A stretch of 64,000 nt of DNA from UBA1422 sp041752735. Its GTDB lineage: Bacteria; Bacillota; Clostridia; Peptostreptococcales; Anaerovoracaceae. A program made the translations under genes and the position numbers. Of this stretch, positions 16,616-25,627 are shown piece by piece. The notes beneath the pieces are model-generated. The model saw nothing but the letters and a program-made list of their open reading frames with translations. It was not told the origin of the DNA and did no database searches. Numbering within the stretch: the first letter of the stretch is position 1; every line of letters starts with the position of its first letter. The stretch spans positions 62,001 through 126,000 of the forward strand of contig JBGSVW010000020.1 of NCBI GenBank assembly GCA_041752735.1, written 5' to 3'.

Positions 16616-18592
16616 ATGACAAACGAAAACAACAGATCTACGGATCGTAATATACCAACAAAATTACAAATCGATGGGACAGCAGATGATGAATGTGGAT
16701 GCGACGGAACACCTGGGTGCAGTTGTGAACTTGGTCATGCCCATGCACAACCGGAAAGCCTAAAACCCTTTATCATCCGGCTGGCGGTTGCATTTGTCCT
16801 AACCTTGATTTTTGCCTTTGGAGCCTTCCCTGAATATCTCCGGATTATTGGTCTGGGTGCCGCATATTTACTAGCCGGCTATGAAGTCTTGCTGTATGCG
16901 GGTAGGAATATTATAAAGGGACAAGTTTTTGACGAAAACTTTCTGATGTCACTGGCTTCCTTGGCTGCTTTCGTCATGGGTGATATGCCTGAAGCCATCG
17001 CTGTCATGATTTTTTACGGCGTTGGCGAAGTGCTGGAAGATATGGCGGTTACCAAATCACGCCGCAACATCGCTGAGCTGATGGACATCCGCCCTGATTA
17101 TGCCAACTTAAAAGACGGTGACGAGCTCAGACGGGTATCGCCCCAAGAGGTTCAAGTGGGACAAATCATTGTGGTTCGCCCAGGAGAAAAAATTCCCCTG
17201 GACGGTAAAGTTCTACATGGCGAATCCTTTGTGGACACACGAGCTTTAACCGGTGAGTCGGTGCCGCGGAAAGTCATGCTTGATAGTATGGTTTTATCAG
17301 GAGCGGTCAATCAGGACGGTCTTTTGGAAATCGGCGTCACCAAAATTTATGAAGATTCTACGGTGTCAAAGATATTGGAATTAGTTGAAACTGCCAGCAG
17401 CAAAAAAGCTAAAAGTGAACAGTTCATTACTAAATTTGCAAAGATTTATACTCCAATCGTTGTGGGAATTGCACTATTGGTAAGTATCTTACCACCCCTG
17501 CTTGGGTTTGGTACCTTTGATGAGTGGATCTATAAAGGAATTAGTTTCCTGATTATCTCTTGCCCTTGCGCACTGGTCATCTCCATTCCGGTTGGCTTCT
17601 TTGGCGGCATTGGCGGAGCAGCCAGAAACGGTATACTGGTCAAAGGTGGAAACTATCTGGAATCTTTAAACGAAGTAAACACCGTGGTTTTTGATAAAAC
17701 CGGAACCCTGACAGAAGGGGTTTTCCAAGTGACATCTATTCGGCCTGAGGTCGGCATCACCGAAGACGAACTGCTGCGTACAGCAGCAACAGCGGAAGTG
17801 CTCTCCACCCATCCCATCGCCAAATCCATTCTGATGGCATTTGGCCAGCCAGTGGAAGCACCCAGAGAAATGCAGGAAAAAGCCGGGTTCGGCGTTACTG
17901 CTCAAACCAAGGACGGCCTGCTTTTCGCTGGAAACAGGAGACTCATGGAAACCATTGGCATTACCGATTTGCCGGAGTTTGCCGACACCACCGTATATAT
18001 TGCCAGCGGCAATCAATATTTGGGATATCTTCTAATTTCTGATCGAATCAAAGACGGCGCAGTGGAAGCGTTGAAGAAATTAAAAAAGCGGGGTATCAAT
18101 CGGCTGATTATGCTTACCGGGGACAACCGGGCCATCGCGGAAGAAGTCGCCACTGCATTGGGAATTGATGAAGTACGGGCAGAATTATTACCCCAGGACA
18201 AGGTGGAAGTGTTTGAAAAGATCCTGGAATCCCAATCGGGAAAAGGAAAAGTTGCCTTTGTTGGAGATGGTATCAATGACGCACCGGTTCTAGCCCGTGC
18301 GGATATAGGGATTGCCATGGGAGATATGGGTTCTGATGCAGCTATTGAAGCTGCAGATGTAGTTATTATGAATGATAGTTTGGGGTCCATCGAACTGGCG
18401 CTTAAAGTAGCTGCCAAGACAAGGACCATTGTCACCCAAAATATTGTCTTTGCCTTGGGCATCAAAACATTGATAATGGTGCTGGCATTTCTGGGAATCA
18501 CCACCATCTGGTTCGCCATCTTTGCCGATGTGGGCGTTGCCCTGTTGGCCATACTCAATGCGGTTAGGGCACTTAACGTAAAGGGCAACTAA
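16616..18592 (+). CDS. P1B-type ATPase, Zn2+/Cd2+/Pb2+ exporter
   Basis: This 658-residue P-type ATPase lacks an HMA domain. Instead its N-terminus has a Cys/His-rich patch (C27, C29, C35, C37, H41, H43) suited to metal binding. Core motifs are TGES, the membrane CPC (316-318) in SCPCALVIS, the phosphorylation site D360KTGT, HP in STHPIAKS, and GDGINDAPVL. The C-terminal helix has FADVGVALLAILNA, whose Asp is characteristic of ZntA/CadA-type transporters. It exports divalent soft metals from the cytoplasm. GAGGAGTG lies before the ATG at 16616, 5 bp after the repressor stop, so the two are coupled. Symbols cadA or zntA would both fit. Confidence 0.9.
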   Translation: MTNENNRSTDRNIPTKLQIDGTADDECGCDGTPGCSCELGHAHAQPESLKPFIIRLAVAFVLTLIFAFGAFPEYLRIIGLGAAYLLAGYEVLLYAGRNIIKGQVFDENFLMSLASLAAFVMGDMPEAIAVMIFYGVGEVLEDMAVTKSRRNIAELMDIRPDYANLKDGDELRRVSPQEVQVGQIIVVRPGEKIPLDGKVLHGESFVDTRALTGESVPRKVMLDSMVLSGAVNQDGLLEIGVTKIYEDSTVSKILELVETASSKKAKSEQFITKFAKIYTPIVVGIALLVSILPPLLGFGTFDEWIYKGISFLIISCPCALVISIPVGFFGGIGGAARNGILVKGGNYLESLNEVNTVVFDKTGTLTEGVFQVTSIRPEVGITEDELLRTAATAEVLSTHPIAKSILMAFGQPVEAPREMQEKAGFGVTAQTKDGLLFAGNRRLMETIGITDLPEFADTTVYIASGNQYLGYLLISDRIKDGAVEALKKLKKRGINRLIMLTGDNRAIAEEVATALGIDEVRAELLPQDKVEVFEKILESQSGKGKVAFVGDGINDAPVLARADIGIAMGDMGSDAAIEAADVVIMNDSLGSIELALKVAAKTRTIVTQNIVFALGIKTLIMVLAFLGITTIWFAIFADVGVALLAILNAVRALNVKGN

Positions 18593-18637
18593 CCAAAAGC
18601 TGGAAGAATAAAAAGACAATTTTCGAAAGGAAAACAA

Positions 18638-20881
18638 ATGAGAGATCAGCTTAAAATAACCGGAATGACCTGCGCCGCATGCTCGTCCCGGATAGAAAAA
18701 ACCACCGGAAAACTTCAAGGCGTAACCATGGCATCTGTGAATCTAACCACTGAGATGCTGACTTTTGAGTACGATGGAACGCCGGAAACTCTGGGCGCTA
18801 TCAAGTCCAACGTTCGGAAGTTGGGCTATGACTATATCGAAAAAAAAGACCGGTCGGCTGACAATGATAAAATCGCCAAACAGCGGGAAATTAGGATTAT
18901 GAAAATCAAACTGTTGATTTCAGCGGTGTTTTCTGTGCCCCTTTTGTACATAGCGATGGCACATATGCTGCCGGGTTTGAGTCTGCCCCTGCCTATGGCC
19001 ATCCATCCCATGGAGAATCCGGTGACCTACTCCTTGCTGCAGACGTTTCTCATCCTGCCTGTGATTGGCGCTGGATACCGGTTTTATGTGGTGGGATTCA
19101 AAGCCATTTGGAGTCGGTCACCCAACATGGATAGTCTGATTGCCATTGGTACGTCAGCAGCTGTCCTGTTCAGCCTCTTTGGTACCTGGCAGGTTCTCAC
19201 TGGAAATGAAAGCTTCGCGCAGCAGCTTTATTATGAAACCGCCGGGGTCATTATCACTTTGATTTTGCTTGGCAAAACCCTGGAAGCCATCACCAAAGGA
19301 CGGACCGGAGAAGCCATCCGCAAGCTCATGGGCCTAACACCCAAAACTGCCAGCGTCCTTCGAGATGGTGTGGAAGTTGAAATACCTGTGGATGAAGTCT
19401 TGGTGGGTGACATTGTGCTGATACGCCCGGGGGACAAAATTCCTGTGGACGGCACGATACTCGAAGGGCTAAGCGCTGTGGACGAATCCATGCTCACAGG
19501 TGAAAGCATTCCTGTGGAAAAATCGACAGGGTCCCCAGTGGTTGCCGGCAGCATCAACAAAAACGGGACATTCCGCTTTGAGGCTGAAAAGGTTGGCGCG
19601 GATACCGCGCTGGCCCATATTATACAATTGGTGGAAGATGCCCAGGGATCAAAAGCACCCATTGCTAAGCTGGCGGATACGGTATCCGGCATTTTTGTGC
19701 CTGCGGTCTTTGCCATCGCTGTAGTAACTTTCATCGTATGGATGCTGGTCAACGGAGAGTTTGTTTGGGCCTTGCGTGCCTTTATTTCCGTGCTGGTCAT
19801 TGCCTGCCCTTGTGCGTTGGGTTTAGCCACGCCAACGGCTATCATGGTAGGCACCGGTAAAGGTGCCGAACTTGGCATTTTAATTAAGGGAGGCGAAGCC
19901 CTGGAGATTGCCCATAAAGTCCAAACCGTCGTGCTGGACAAAACCGGCACATTAACCGTAGGGAAGCCTCAGGTGACCGATGTACTGGCCACAGGAGAAG
20001 TGGATTCAAACAAGCTTCTTCAAATGACCGCATCCATTGAAGCAGGCAGCGAACACCCCTTAGGCGAGGCGATCGTCCGCGCAGCGGAAGAAGCAAACCT
20101 ATCGCTGATTACCGTAGAAGAATTTGAAGCCATCCCCGGAAAAGGAATTCGCGGGAAAATAGAAAACGAAATTTGGATTGCCGGAAATGCTAGGTTCATG
20201 ATGGAATCGGGACTTATCCCGGAAGACTTTTCTGCGAATAAAGATCAATTGGAGTTGCTTGCCAAGCAAGGCAAGACACCCATGTATATTGCTAAAGACG
20301 GAAAACCAGCCGGCGTCATCGCTGTAGCCGACGTGATCAAACCCACCAGCAAGGATGCCGTCAAAGCCCTCAAGGCGTTGGGTTTGGAAGTGGTTATGAT
20401 GACCGGAGACAACCCCCTAACAGCGCAGGCCATCGCTTCTGCTGCCGGAATTGACCGGGTCCTGGCAGAAGTCCTTCCGGAGGATAAGTCCAAAGAAGTC
20501 AAGCGGCTACAAGGGGAAGGAAAAGTCGTCGCCATGGTGGGAGATGGTATCAATGATGCCCCTGCACTGGCGCAGGCAGATCTGGGAATCGCCATTGGAA
20601 GTGGAACCGATGTGGCCATGGAAACTGCGGACATCGTATTAATGCACAGTGAACTGACTGCAGTACCAACCGCCATAAGGCTTTCTGCAGCCACGATCCG
20701 CAACATCAAACAAAACTTGTTCTGGGCCTTTGCCTACAATGTGGCAGGTATTCCCATCGCAGCAGGTGTTTTGTACGCTTTTGGTGGACCCATGCTCAAT
20801 CCCATGATTGCTGCCGCAGCCATGTCATTCTCATCCATCTCCGTATTGCTGAACGCGCTGAGGTTGAAACGATTTCGATAA
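18638..20881 (+). CDS. copA: P1B-type ATPase, Cu+ exporter
   Basis: This 747-residue ATPase has one N-terminal HMA domain with the copper motif GMTCAAC (C12, C15). It has the membrane CPC at 390-392 in ACPCALGLATPTAIMVG, D434KTGT, SEHPLGEA, and the C-terminal MSFSSISVLLNALRL with the Met-Ser pair of CopA. All agree with Cu(I) export; silver is also usually accepted. It follows the Zn/Cd ATPase by 45 bp on the same strand with AAAGGAAAACAA before the ATG. No CsoR or CopZ gene is adjacent, so in this window it seems to depend on the ArsR-type operator. Confidence 0.93.
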   Translation: MRDQLKITGMTCAACSSRIEKTTGKLQGVTMASVNLTTEMLTFEYDGTPETLGAIKSNVRKLGYDYIEKKDRSADNDKIAKQREIRIMKIKLLISAVFSVPLLYIAMAHMLPGLSLPLPMAIHPMENPVTYSLLQTFLILPVIGAGYRFYVVGFKAIWSRSPNMDSLIAIGTSAAVLFSLFGTWQVLTGNESFAQQLYYETAGVIITLILLGKTLEAITKGRTGEAIRKLMGLTPKTASVLRDGVEVEIPVDEVLVGDIVLIRPGDKIPVDGTILEGLSAVDESMLTGESIPVEKSTGSPVVAGSINKNGTFRFEAEKVGADTALAHIIQLVEDAQGSKAPIAKLADTVSGIFVPAVFAIAVVTFIVWMLVNGEFVWALRAFISVLVIACPCALGLATPTAIMVGTGKGAELGILIKGGEALEIAHKVQTVVLDKTGTLTVGKPQVTDVLATGEVDSNKLLQMTASIEAGSEHPLGEAIVRAAEEANLSLITVEEFEAIPGKGIRGKIENEIWIAGNARFMMESGLIPEDFSANKDQLELLAKQGKTPMYIAKDGKPAGVIAVADVIKPTSKDAVKALKALGLEVVMMTGDNPLTAQAIASAAGIDRVLAEVLPEDKSKEVKRLQGEGKVVAMVGDGINDAPALAQADLGIAIGSGTDVAMETADIVLMHSELTAVPTAIRLSAATIRNIKQNLFWAFAYNVAGIPIAAGVLYAFGGPMLNPMIAAAAMSFSSISVLLNALRLKRFR

Positions 20882-20897
20882 AGAATAAGGAGGACGC

Positions 20898-21521
20898 ATG
20901 TTTCGATTTGAACAAGTCACCTATAAGGACATCATAGACATCCGAGAGATGACCATATCTCCTGGGTTGACGGCTCTGGTGGGACCCAGCGGTTCTGGTA
21001 AAACCACCTTGCTTCGCTTAATGAACAAACTGGTGACCCCCAGCTACGGTATAATCTATTATCGGGGTTTGGACCTATCAGAAATCCCCGCAGTGGAGCA
21101 CCGCCGCAAGGTGATGATGCTATCACAAAATCCCATTCTCTTTCCCGGAAATATTCGAGATAACTTGAATATTGGCTTTCGTTTTCAAAAAAAAGAAGCC
21201 CCAAAAGATCAAAGGCTTGTGGAAATACTGCAACAGGTTCAGCTGGAAAAAGATCTGGACGGCGCAGTAGAGTCGCTTTCCGGTGGGGAAAGGCAACGAC
21301 TGGTTTTGGCACGAGTGTGTTTGTTAGAGCCAGAGGTGTACCTACTTGATGAACCTTCTGCAGCATTGGACGATGTGTCCGAAGATGCCATTGTCTCCAT
21401 GCTGTCCCGGTACACAAAAGAAAAGGGAACATCCGCGGTCATGGTCACCCACGCCCGCTCGGTTGCAGAGAAATACTGCGATGCAATCATTGAGTTGAAG
21501 AAGGAGGTGAACCATGGGTAA
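20898..21521 (+). CDS. fetA: ABC transporter ATP-binding protein, FetA-like
   Basis: This 207-residue ATPase has Walker A GPSGSGKTT (29-37), signature LSGGERQRLVLARV, and Walker B VYLLDEPSAALDD. Together with the UPF0014 permease that follows with an 8-bp overlap, it matches FetAB (YbbL/YbbM), which in E. coli protects against iron stress and is thought to export iron. The copA stop lies 16 bp upstream, so it belongs to the metal export operon. AGGAGG precedes the ATG. Confidence 0.85.
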   Translation: MFRFEQVTYKDIIDIREMTISPGLTALVGPSGSGKTTLLRLMNKLVTPSYGIIYYRGLDLSEIPAVEHRRKVMMLSQNPILFPGNIRDNLNIGFRFQKKEAPKDQRLVEILQQVQLEKDLDGAVESLSGGERQRLVLARVCLLEPEVYLLDEPSAALDDVSEDAIVSMLSRYTKEKGTSAVMVTHARSVAEKYCDAIIELKKEVNHG

Positions 21522-22314
21522 TGCATCTGCTAACGATATCATTGTTCTGGGTATTGATCAGATTATGCTGGCCTATGCCTTCGCCCTAGTGGTCTTATTT
21601 ATTGTCATGAAGCGGGGAATCAAACGGGAAAAAGACATTTTGATTTCCTCTATTCGAATGACGGTGCAATTGATACTCACAGGTTATATTTTGACCTACA
21701 TCTTAGATAATCCCAATCCGTGGGTAACAGGAGTTGTCATACTCTTGATGGAGATTTTTGCTATTGGTACGATTTTCAAGAAATTCAAGGGAAAGTTATC
21801 TAACTCCCTGAAGATAACCATTTGTGTCTCCATGGCTGGTGGCACCCTGACCTGCCTGTTATATTTTCTCCTTGTGGTCATTCGAATCAACCCTTGGTAT
21901 GACCCCCAATACTTCATACCCATTGCCGGAATGTTTGTAGGGAATACTATGACCGCCGTAGCGTTGGGTGTCAAATCCTTGGTGGAGGGAATGACAACTC
22001 AAAAAAACCTGGTGGAGGAGGCATTGATTCTGGGGGCTACCCCAAGAACAGCCACTGCATCTATCATAGACAGCACTTTTGACTCTGCCATAATGCCTAC
22101 AATGAATACCATGATTGGTATGGGCATCGTATTTCTTCCAGGCATGATGACCGGACAAATCCTCTCAGGAACAGCACCAACAACCGCTGTAACATATCAG
22201 TTGGCAGTGATGCTGGGCATTTTGGGTGCTGTTGCACTTTCTGTAATTATCATGTTGCAATTGGGGTACCGAAGCTTTTTTAATGATCGGGATCAGCTTC
22301 GGGCACAGCGTTGA
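21514..22314 (+). CDS. fetB: ABC transporter permease, FetB-like (UPF0014)
   Basis: This 266-residue membrane protein has about seven hydrophobic segments and the family blocks FVGNTMTAVALGVKSL and MNTMIGMGIVFLPGMMTGQILSG. It pairs with FetA as a putative metal (iron) exporter. GAAGGAGG lies inside the end of fetA just before the ATG. The gene ends 4 bp before the stop of the convergent PucR-type gene, so no space is left for a separate terminator. Confidence 0.88.
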   Translation: MGNASANDIIVLGIDQIMLAYAFALVVLFIVMKRGIKREKDILISSIRMTVQLILTGYILTYILDNPNPWVTGVVILLMEIFAIGTIFKKFKGKLSNSLKITICVSMAGGTLTCLLYFLLVVIRINPWYDPQYFIPIAGMFVGNTMTAVALGVKSLVEGMTTQKNLVEEALILGATPRTATASIIDSTFDSAIMPTMNTMIGMGIVFLPGMMTGQILSGTAPTTAVTYQLAVMLGILGAVALSVIIMLQLGYRSFFNDRDQLRAQR

Positions 22315-22318
22315 TGGT

Positions 22319-23542
22319 TTATGATTGGAGATGAAAAGTTCTCTCGAAAGTGTCATAGATTTCCATGAGTTTAACGAAAACAAATAATTCTAGATAGCTG
22401 CTGGGGGTTTCAATCTCCAGCAGTGATTTTATTTTAGCCACCCGATACCGGACAGTATTGGCATGCTGGAACAGCATTTTTGAAGCACTGACCAAATCCC
22501 CGTTGGCTTCAATGTATGCGGATAGAGTACCAAGCAAGTCGGACCCGTGCTCTTCATCGTAATCGGTGAGAATCCGATTCATACGAAGGAAGTACTGACG
22601 GGAACTTTCGCTCCAACAATTGCTGATGAGAAGATTCTCTACGTTGTTTGTCTGGAAGGTGTCAATGGCACTGACATCATTTTTCACGTTATCTTTGGCA
22701 TTTGCGCTAATGGATTCCCCGTGCTTGAGTATGGCACTGGCACAGGCCAGAAAAGCCTCTAGGATACTTTCCATCACCTGACGCGTGCCTTTGATTTGTG
22801 AAGATGTGCCAATCCAACAGGCCGAAATTGGGACATTGATGGACTCAATAAATGTCCGTACCTTTTCATCGGTAAACACGTCACCGTTAGAAGATGAAAG
22901 CACAACTAGAATCCCGGATTCATAAGGGATAATAATCGAACGCTCATCTGAACTTGTTTTGGCGGGGTGCATAGTAGGCGTGAGAGTCTTGCCATTTTTG
23001 GGAAAAGCCACCACGCATCGGGTGAACTCCTGCAGATAAGGATGGAGTTTTTCTTCAATAAAGTTTCCTGTGACGGGAGGCACAGCACCGGTAGCATACC
23101 AGTAGCCCAACGCCTCTTTTAAAGCTGGGGTGAGATTGCTTCGCAGTGCGCCCTTGTCGGAAGCCAACAGGTTTCGAACATCATAAACAATGTCGTCCAC
23201 ATATGTGTCGCTGAAAAAGAAAATGGGTATTCCAAGGATATCTGATTTCTGGATGGTATCTTCCGATAAATTGCGAAAAAAAACTTCTTTGATACAGATG
23301 GCTGATACCCCATGTAGAATCAGGGTTTTGATGCAGTCATTGGCATAATCAAAATCATCTTTTGCGATGGATAAGGTGGTGATGACAAACTCTCCTTTGC
23401 GGAAGGTTTTGGCGATGTCTGCTTTGGATTCCCAATCGAAAATACCGGTACCTGAGACTGAATTTTGAATTCCCTTCTCACCGGATATGATTTGGAAGTG
23501 TTCAAAGTTGGGGGAAGTTACGATATCAAAAACAGTAATCAT
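22319..23542 (-). CDS. PucR-family transcriptional regulator (second copy)
   Basis: This 407-residue protein has an N-terminal PucR sensor (VFDIVTSPNFEHFQIISG, then SAICIKEVFFRNLSEDTI and IPIFFFSDTYVDDI). The C-terminal helix-turn-helix reads IEANGDLVSASKMLFQHANT then VRYRVAKIKSLLEI. It is a paralogue of the gene at 12215 with the same domain order. The open frame extends to 23644, but GGAGATGAA precedes the ATG at 23542. It is divergent from the cysteine-desulfurase-like gene (203 bp between starts) and may control it; this is inferred from position only. Confidence 0.85.
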   Translation of the reverse strand: MITVFDIVTSPNFEHFQIISGEKGIQNSVSGTGIFDWESKADIAKTFRKGEFVITTLSIAKDDFDYANDCIKTLILHGVSAICIKEVFFRNLSEDTIQKSDILGIPIFFFSDTYVDDIVYDVRNLLASDKGALRSNLTPALKEALGYWYATGAVPPVTGNFIEEKLHPYLQEFTRCVVAFPKNGKTLTPTMHPAKTSSDERSIIIPYESGILVVLSSSNGDVFTDEKVRTFIESINVPISACWIGTSSQIKGTRQVMESILEAFLACASAILKHGESISANAKDNVKNDVSAIDTFQTNNVENLLISNCWSESSRQYFLRMNRILTDYDEEHGSDLLGTLSAYIEANGDLVSASKMLFQHANTVRYRVAKIKSLLEIETPSSYLELFVFVKLMEIYDTFERTFHLQS

Positions 23543-23671
23543 TTCATCTCCATCCTTTATAACCTCATTGCTAAGTAAAATTATATGCTTTTTTGGAGGA
23601 ATTGGCAATTGCCAAACCGGGTGCTTGTAGCTTCCTACAAACAAGTGGGTTTGGTTTTGTGGCTGGCATCA

Positions 23672-23699
23672 TTGTCACAGGTCGGTTTTGTGGTACACT
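23672..23699 (+). promoter_or_regulatory. Predicted promoter of the cysteine-desulfurase-like gene
   Basis: TTGTCA at 23672-23677, a 16-bp spacer and TACACT at 23694-23699, 45 bp before the ATG at 23745. Confidence 0.45.
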
Positions 23700-23744
23700 T
23701 GAATTAAGCAGATTTCTGCAATTACCAAGAATAGGAGAACGCAG

Positions 23745-25016
23745 ATGAAAGAGTTTAAATTTGATGTGGATTACGTGCGGGAGCAATTCCCGGCACTATG
23801 CAAAACCGTAAACGGCAGACCGGCAATTTTCGCCGATGGCCCCGGTGGAACCCAGGTTCCGGTTCGTGTGGTTGAAAAAATTAACGACTACCTGTATTAC
23901 CATAACGCCAACTCCCACGGTGTATTTAAGACTTCCGTGGAAAGCGACAATGGTTATTGGCAGGCAAGGGAGGTATACGCGGACTTTTTCAATTGTAGCC
24001 CAGAGGAAGTGGCATTTGGGGCAAACACCTCCACCAATAACTTCAAGTTGGCCATGGGTCTTTTGAGAACCATGCGTCCAGGGGATGAAGTCCTGATTAC
24101 TGATATTGATCATGAAGGAAACCGTTCCCCCTGGCGAACGCTGGCGGACTTTGGCATCGTGGTCAAAAGCGCAGCTGTCCATCCAGAAACAGCAACGCTG
24201 GATATGGAAGACTTCAAAGCAAAACTTTCTTCCAAGACGAAAGTGGTTGCGGTGAACTGGGCAGCCAATGCCTGCGGCACCATTACGGATGTAAAAGAGT
24301 GTATTCGATTAGCCCACGAGGTTGGCGCGTTGACGGTCATCGATGCGGTTCATTACGCACCCCATCGTTTTATTGATGTCAAAGACATCGACACCGATTT
24401 TTTACACTGCTCATCATATAAATTTTTTGGGCCACACCTGGGTGTTATGTATATAAAGAAAGAAGTCGGAGAGAAGGTAAAGACCATCCGAGTGATCGCA
24501 GACGACAATTGTGAAATGCCATGGAAGTTTGAAACTGGCACACCAGCCATGGAACTAGCCAGCGGGGCAGCGGAAGCTGTGGAATTCATCGCCGATTTAG
24601 GCGCACGACACGCTGAGTTCTTTCAAGAAGATCTCAAAAGTCTTACCGGCCGTCGCCGCAATGTGGTGGCAGGCATGCTGGCCATTGACGCTTACGAAGA
24701 ACCTATGGCAAAGAGACTGCGGACCGAACTGGCAGCAATCCCCGGCTTGACCATCTTCGGCCCACCGGAAGGATCCCCCAGAACCTCTACTGTATCTTTC
24801 CTGGTGGAGGGCATCAATGCCAATGATATCGCGAAAAGTCTGGCAGAAGACGGAGTCTTTGTATGGGACGGGGATTATTACGCCATTGAGATTATCATGA
24901 ATGTCTGGAAGCTGGAAAGCGTTGGAGGCTTGGTGCGAATCGGCCTGGCGCCATACAATACTGATGATGAAATCGACCGCATCATCGCAGCAGTTAAAAA
25001 AGCTGCCAATAAATAA
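23745..25016 (+). CDS. Cysteine-desulfurase-like class V aminotransferase
   Basis: This 423-residue PLP enzyme is of fold type I. Visible features are NSHGVFKTSVES near the substrate region, ITDIDHEGNRSPWRTL, VNWAANACGT, TVIDAVHYAPH (Asp-Ala-x-His in the cofactor site) and the PLP lysine in SSYKFFGPHLGV. It matches the subfamily annotated 'cysteine desulfurase-like' (VC1184 type), whose true substrate is unknown; it is not a canonical IscS or SufS, and no iscU/sufU gene is next to it. GGAGAACGCAG precedes the ATG. It is a single-gene unit ended by the terminator at 25079. Positional control by the PucR-type regulator is possible. Confidence 0.85.
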   Translation: MKEFKFDVDYVREQFPALCKTVNGRPAIFADGPGGTQVPVRVVEKINDYLYYHNANSHGVFKTSVESDNGYWQAREVYADFFNCSPEEVAFGANTSTNNFKLAMGLLRTMRPGDEVLITDIDHEGNRSPWRTLADFGIVVKSAAVHPETATLDMEDFKAKLSSKTKVVAVNWAANACGTITDVKECIRLAHEVGALTVIDAVHYAPHRFIDVKDIDTDFLHCSSYKFFGPHLGVMYIKKEVGEKVKTIRVIADDNCEMPWKFETGTPAMELASGAAEAVEFIADLGARHAEFFQEDLKSLTGRRRNVVAGMLAIDAYEEPMAKRLRTELAAIPGLTIFGPPEGSPRTSTVSFLVEGINANDIAKSLAEDGVFVWDGDYYAIEIIMNVWKLESVGGLVRIGLAPYNTDDEIDRIIAAVKKAANK

Positions 25017-25078
25017 GGGCGAGTTCAAAAGATCATCCAACCAACCTAGCAGATTAACAAACTCATAATATTCAAAGC

Positions 25079-25110
25079 AAAACCGGCTCCTTGTGGAGCC
25101 GGTTTTCGTT
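25079..25110 (+). terminator. Strong intrinsic terminator, usable in both directions
   Basis: A 12-bp perfect stem (AAAACCGGCTCC and GGAGCCGGTTTT) with a TTGT loop. It lies between the convergent desulfurase-like gene and the GNAT gene and may serve both. Confidence 0.88.
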
Positions 25111-25153
25111 GTACAGCTTACGCTGAATTGAGGAATATGGTGATATGAAAAAA

Positions 25154-25627
25154 CTACACTAGGGGTTTGACAAACTTCCCCCGCTGATAGCCTTTTTCGT
25201 CAGAAACCGATGCCAGCCGAAAGCCAGCGGATATATAATAATTGACCAATGGGGTCATACTCATGGCGGTCTGCAGCATCACAAAGGATGCACCTCTTTT
25301 TCGGAACCATTCTTCTGCAGTTAGCAGCAACTGTCTACCCGCGCCGGACTGCTGCCAGTGGGGTAAAACGGCAAATCTGCTAATGTATCCAGTGTTCTCA
25401 TCCATCATTCTAAGCCGGATGGTCCCGACACATTTGAGATGGTTGTACATTGCCACAAAAACCTGATTGCTTTCCATAGAAAGAATAATATCTTCTGCTG
25501 ATTCCAATGTAGCCTTTGCAGGCTCTTCCACTTCAACCAAAAGATGATAATCAGAAAAAGCGGTTTTAAGGATGTGCTCGATGAGATTGGCATCCTTCTT
25601 TTTTGCTGGCCTAATTGAAATACTCAT
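25154..25627 (-). CDS. GNAT-family N-acetyltransferase, possible short N-acetylglutamate synthase
   Basis: This 157-residue single-domain GNAT has the acetyl-CoA loop in VLPHWQQSGAGRQLLLTAEEW and the typical C-terminal YYISAGFRL. It begins at the base after the argB stop (TAA directly followed by ATG), so translation is coupled to argB. In some bacteria a short GNAT replaces classical ArgA, which supplies the N-acetylglutamate that ArgB phosphorylates. Position makes that role attractive here, but the sequence alone cannot separate it from other GNAT enzymes. The stop is TAG. Confidence 0.8.
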   Translation of the reverse strand: MSISIRPAKKKDANLIEHILKTAFSDYHLLVEVEEPAKATLESAEDIILSMESNQVFVAMYNHLKCVGTIRLRMMDENTGYISRFAVLPHWQQSGAGRQLLLTAEEWFRKRGASFVMLQTAMSMTPLVNYYISAGFRLASVSDEKGYQRGKFVKPLV

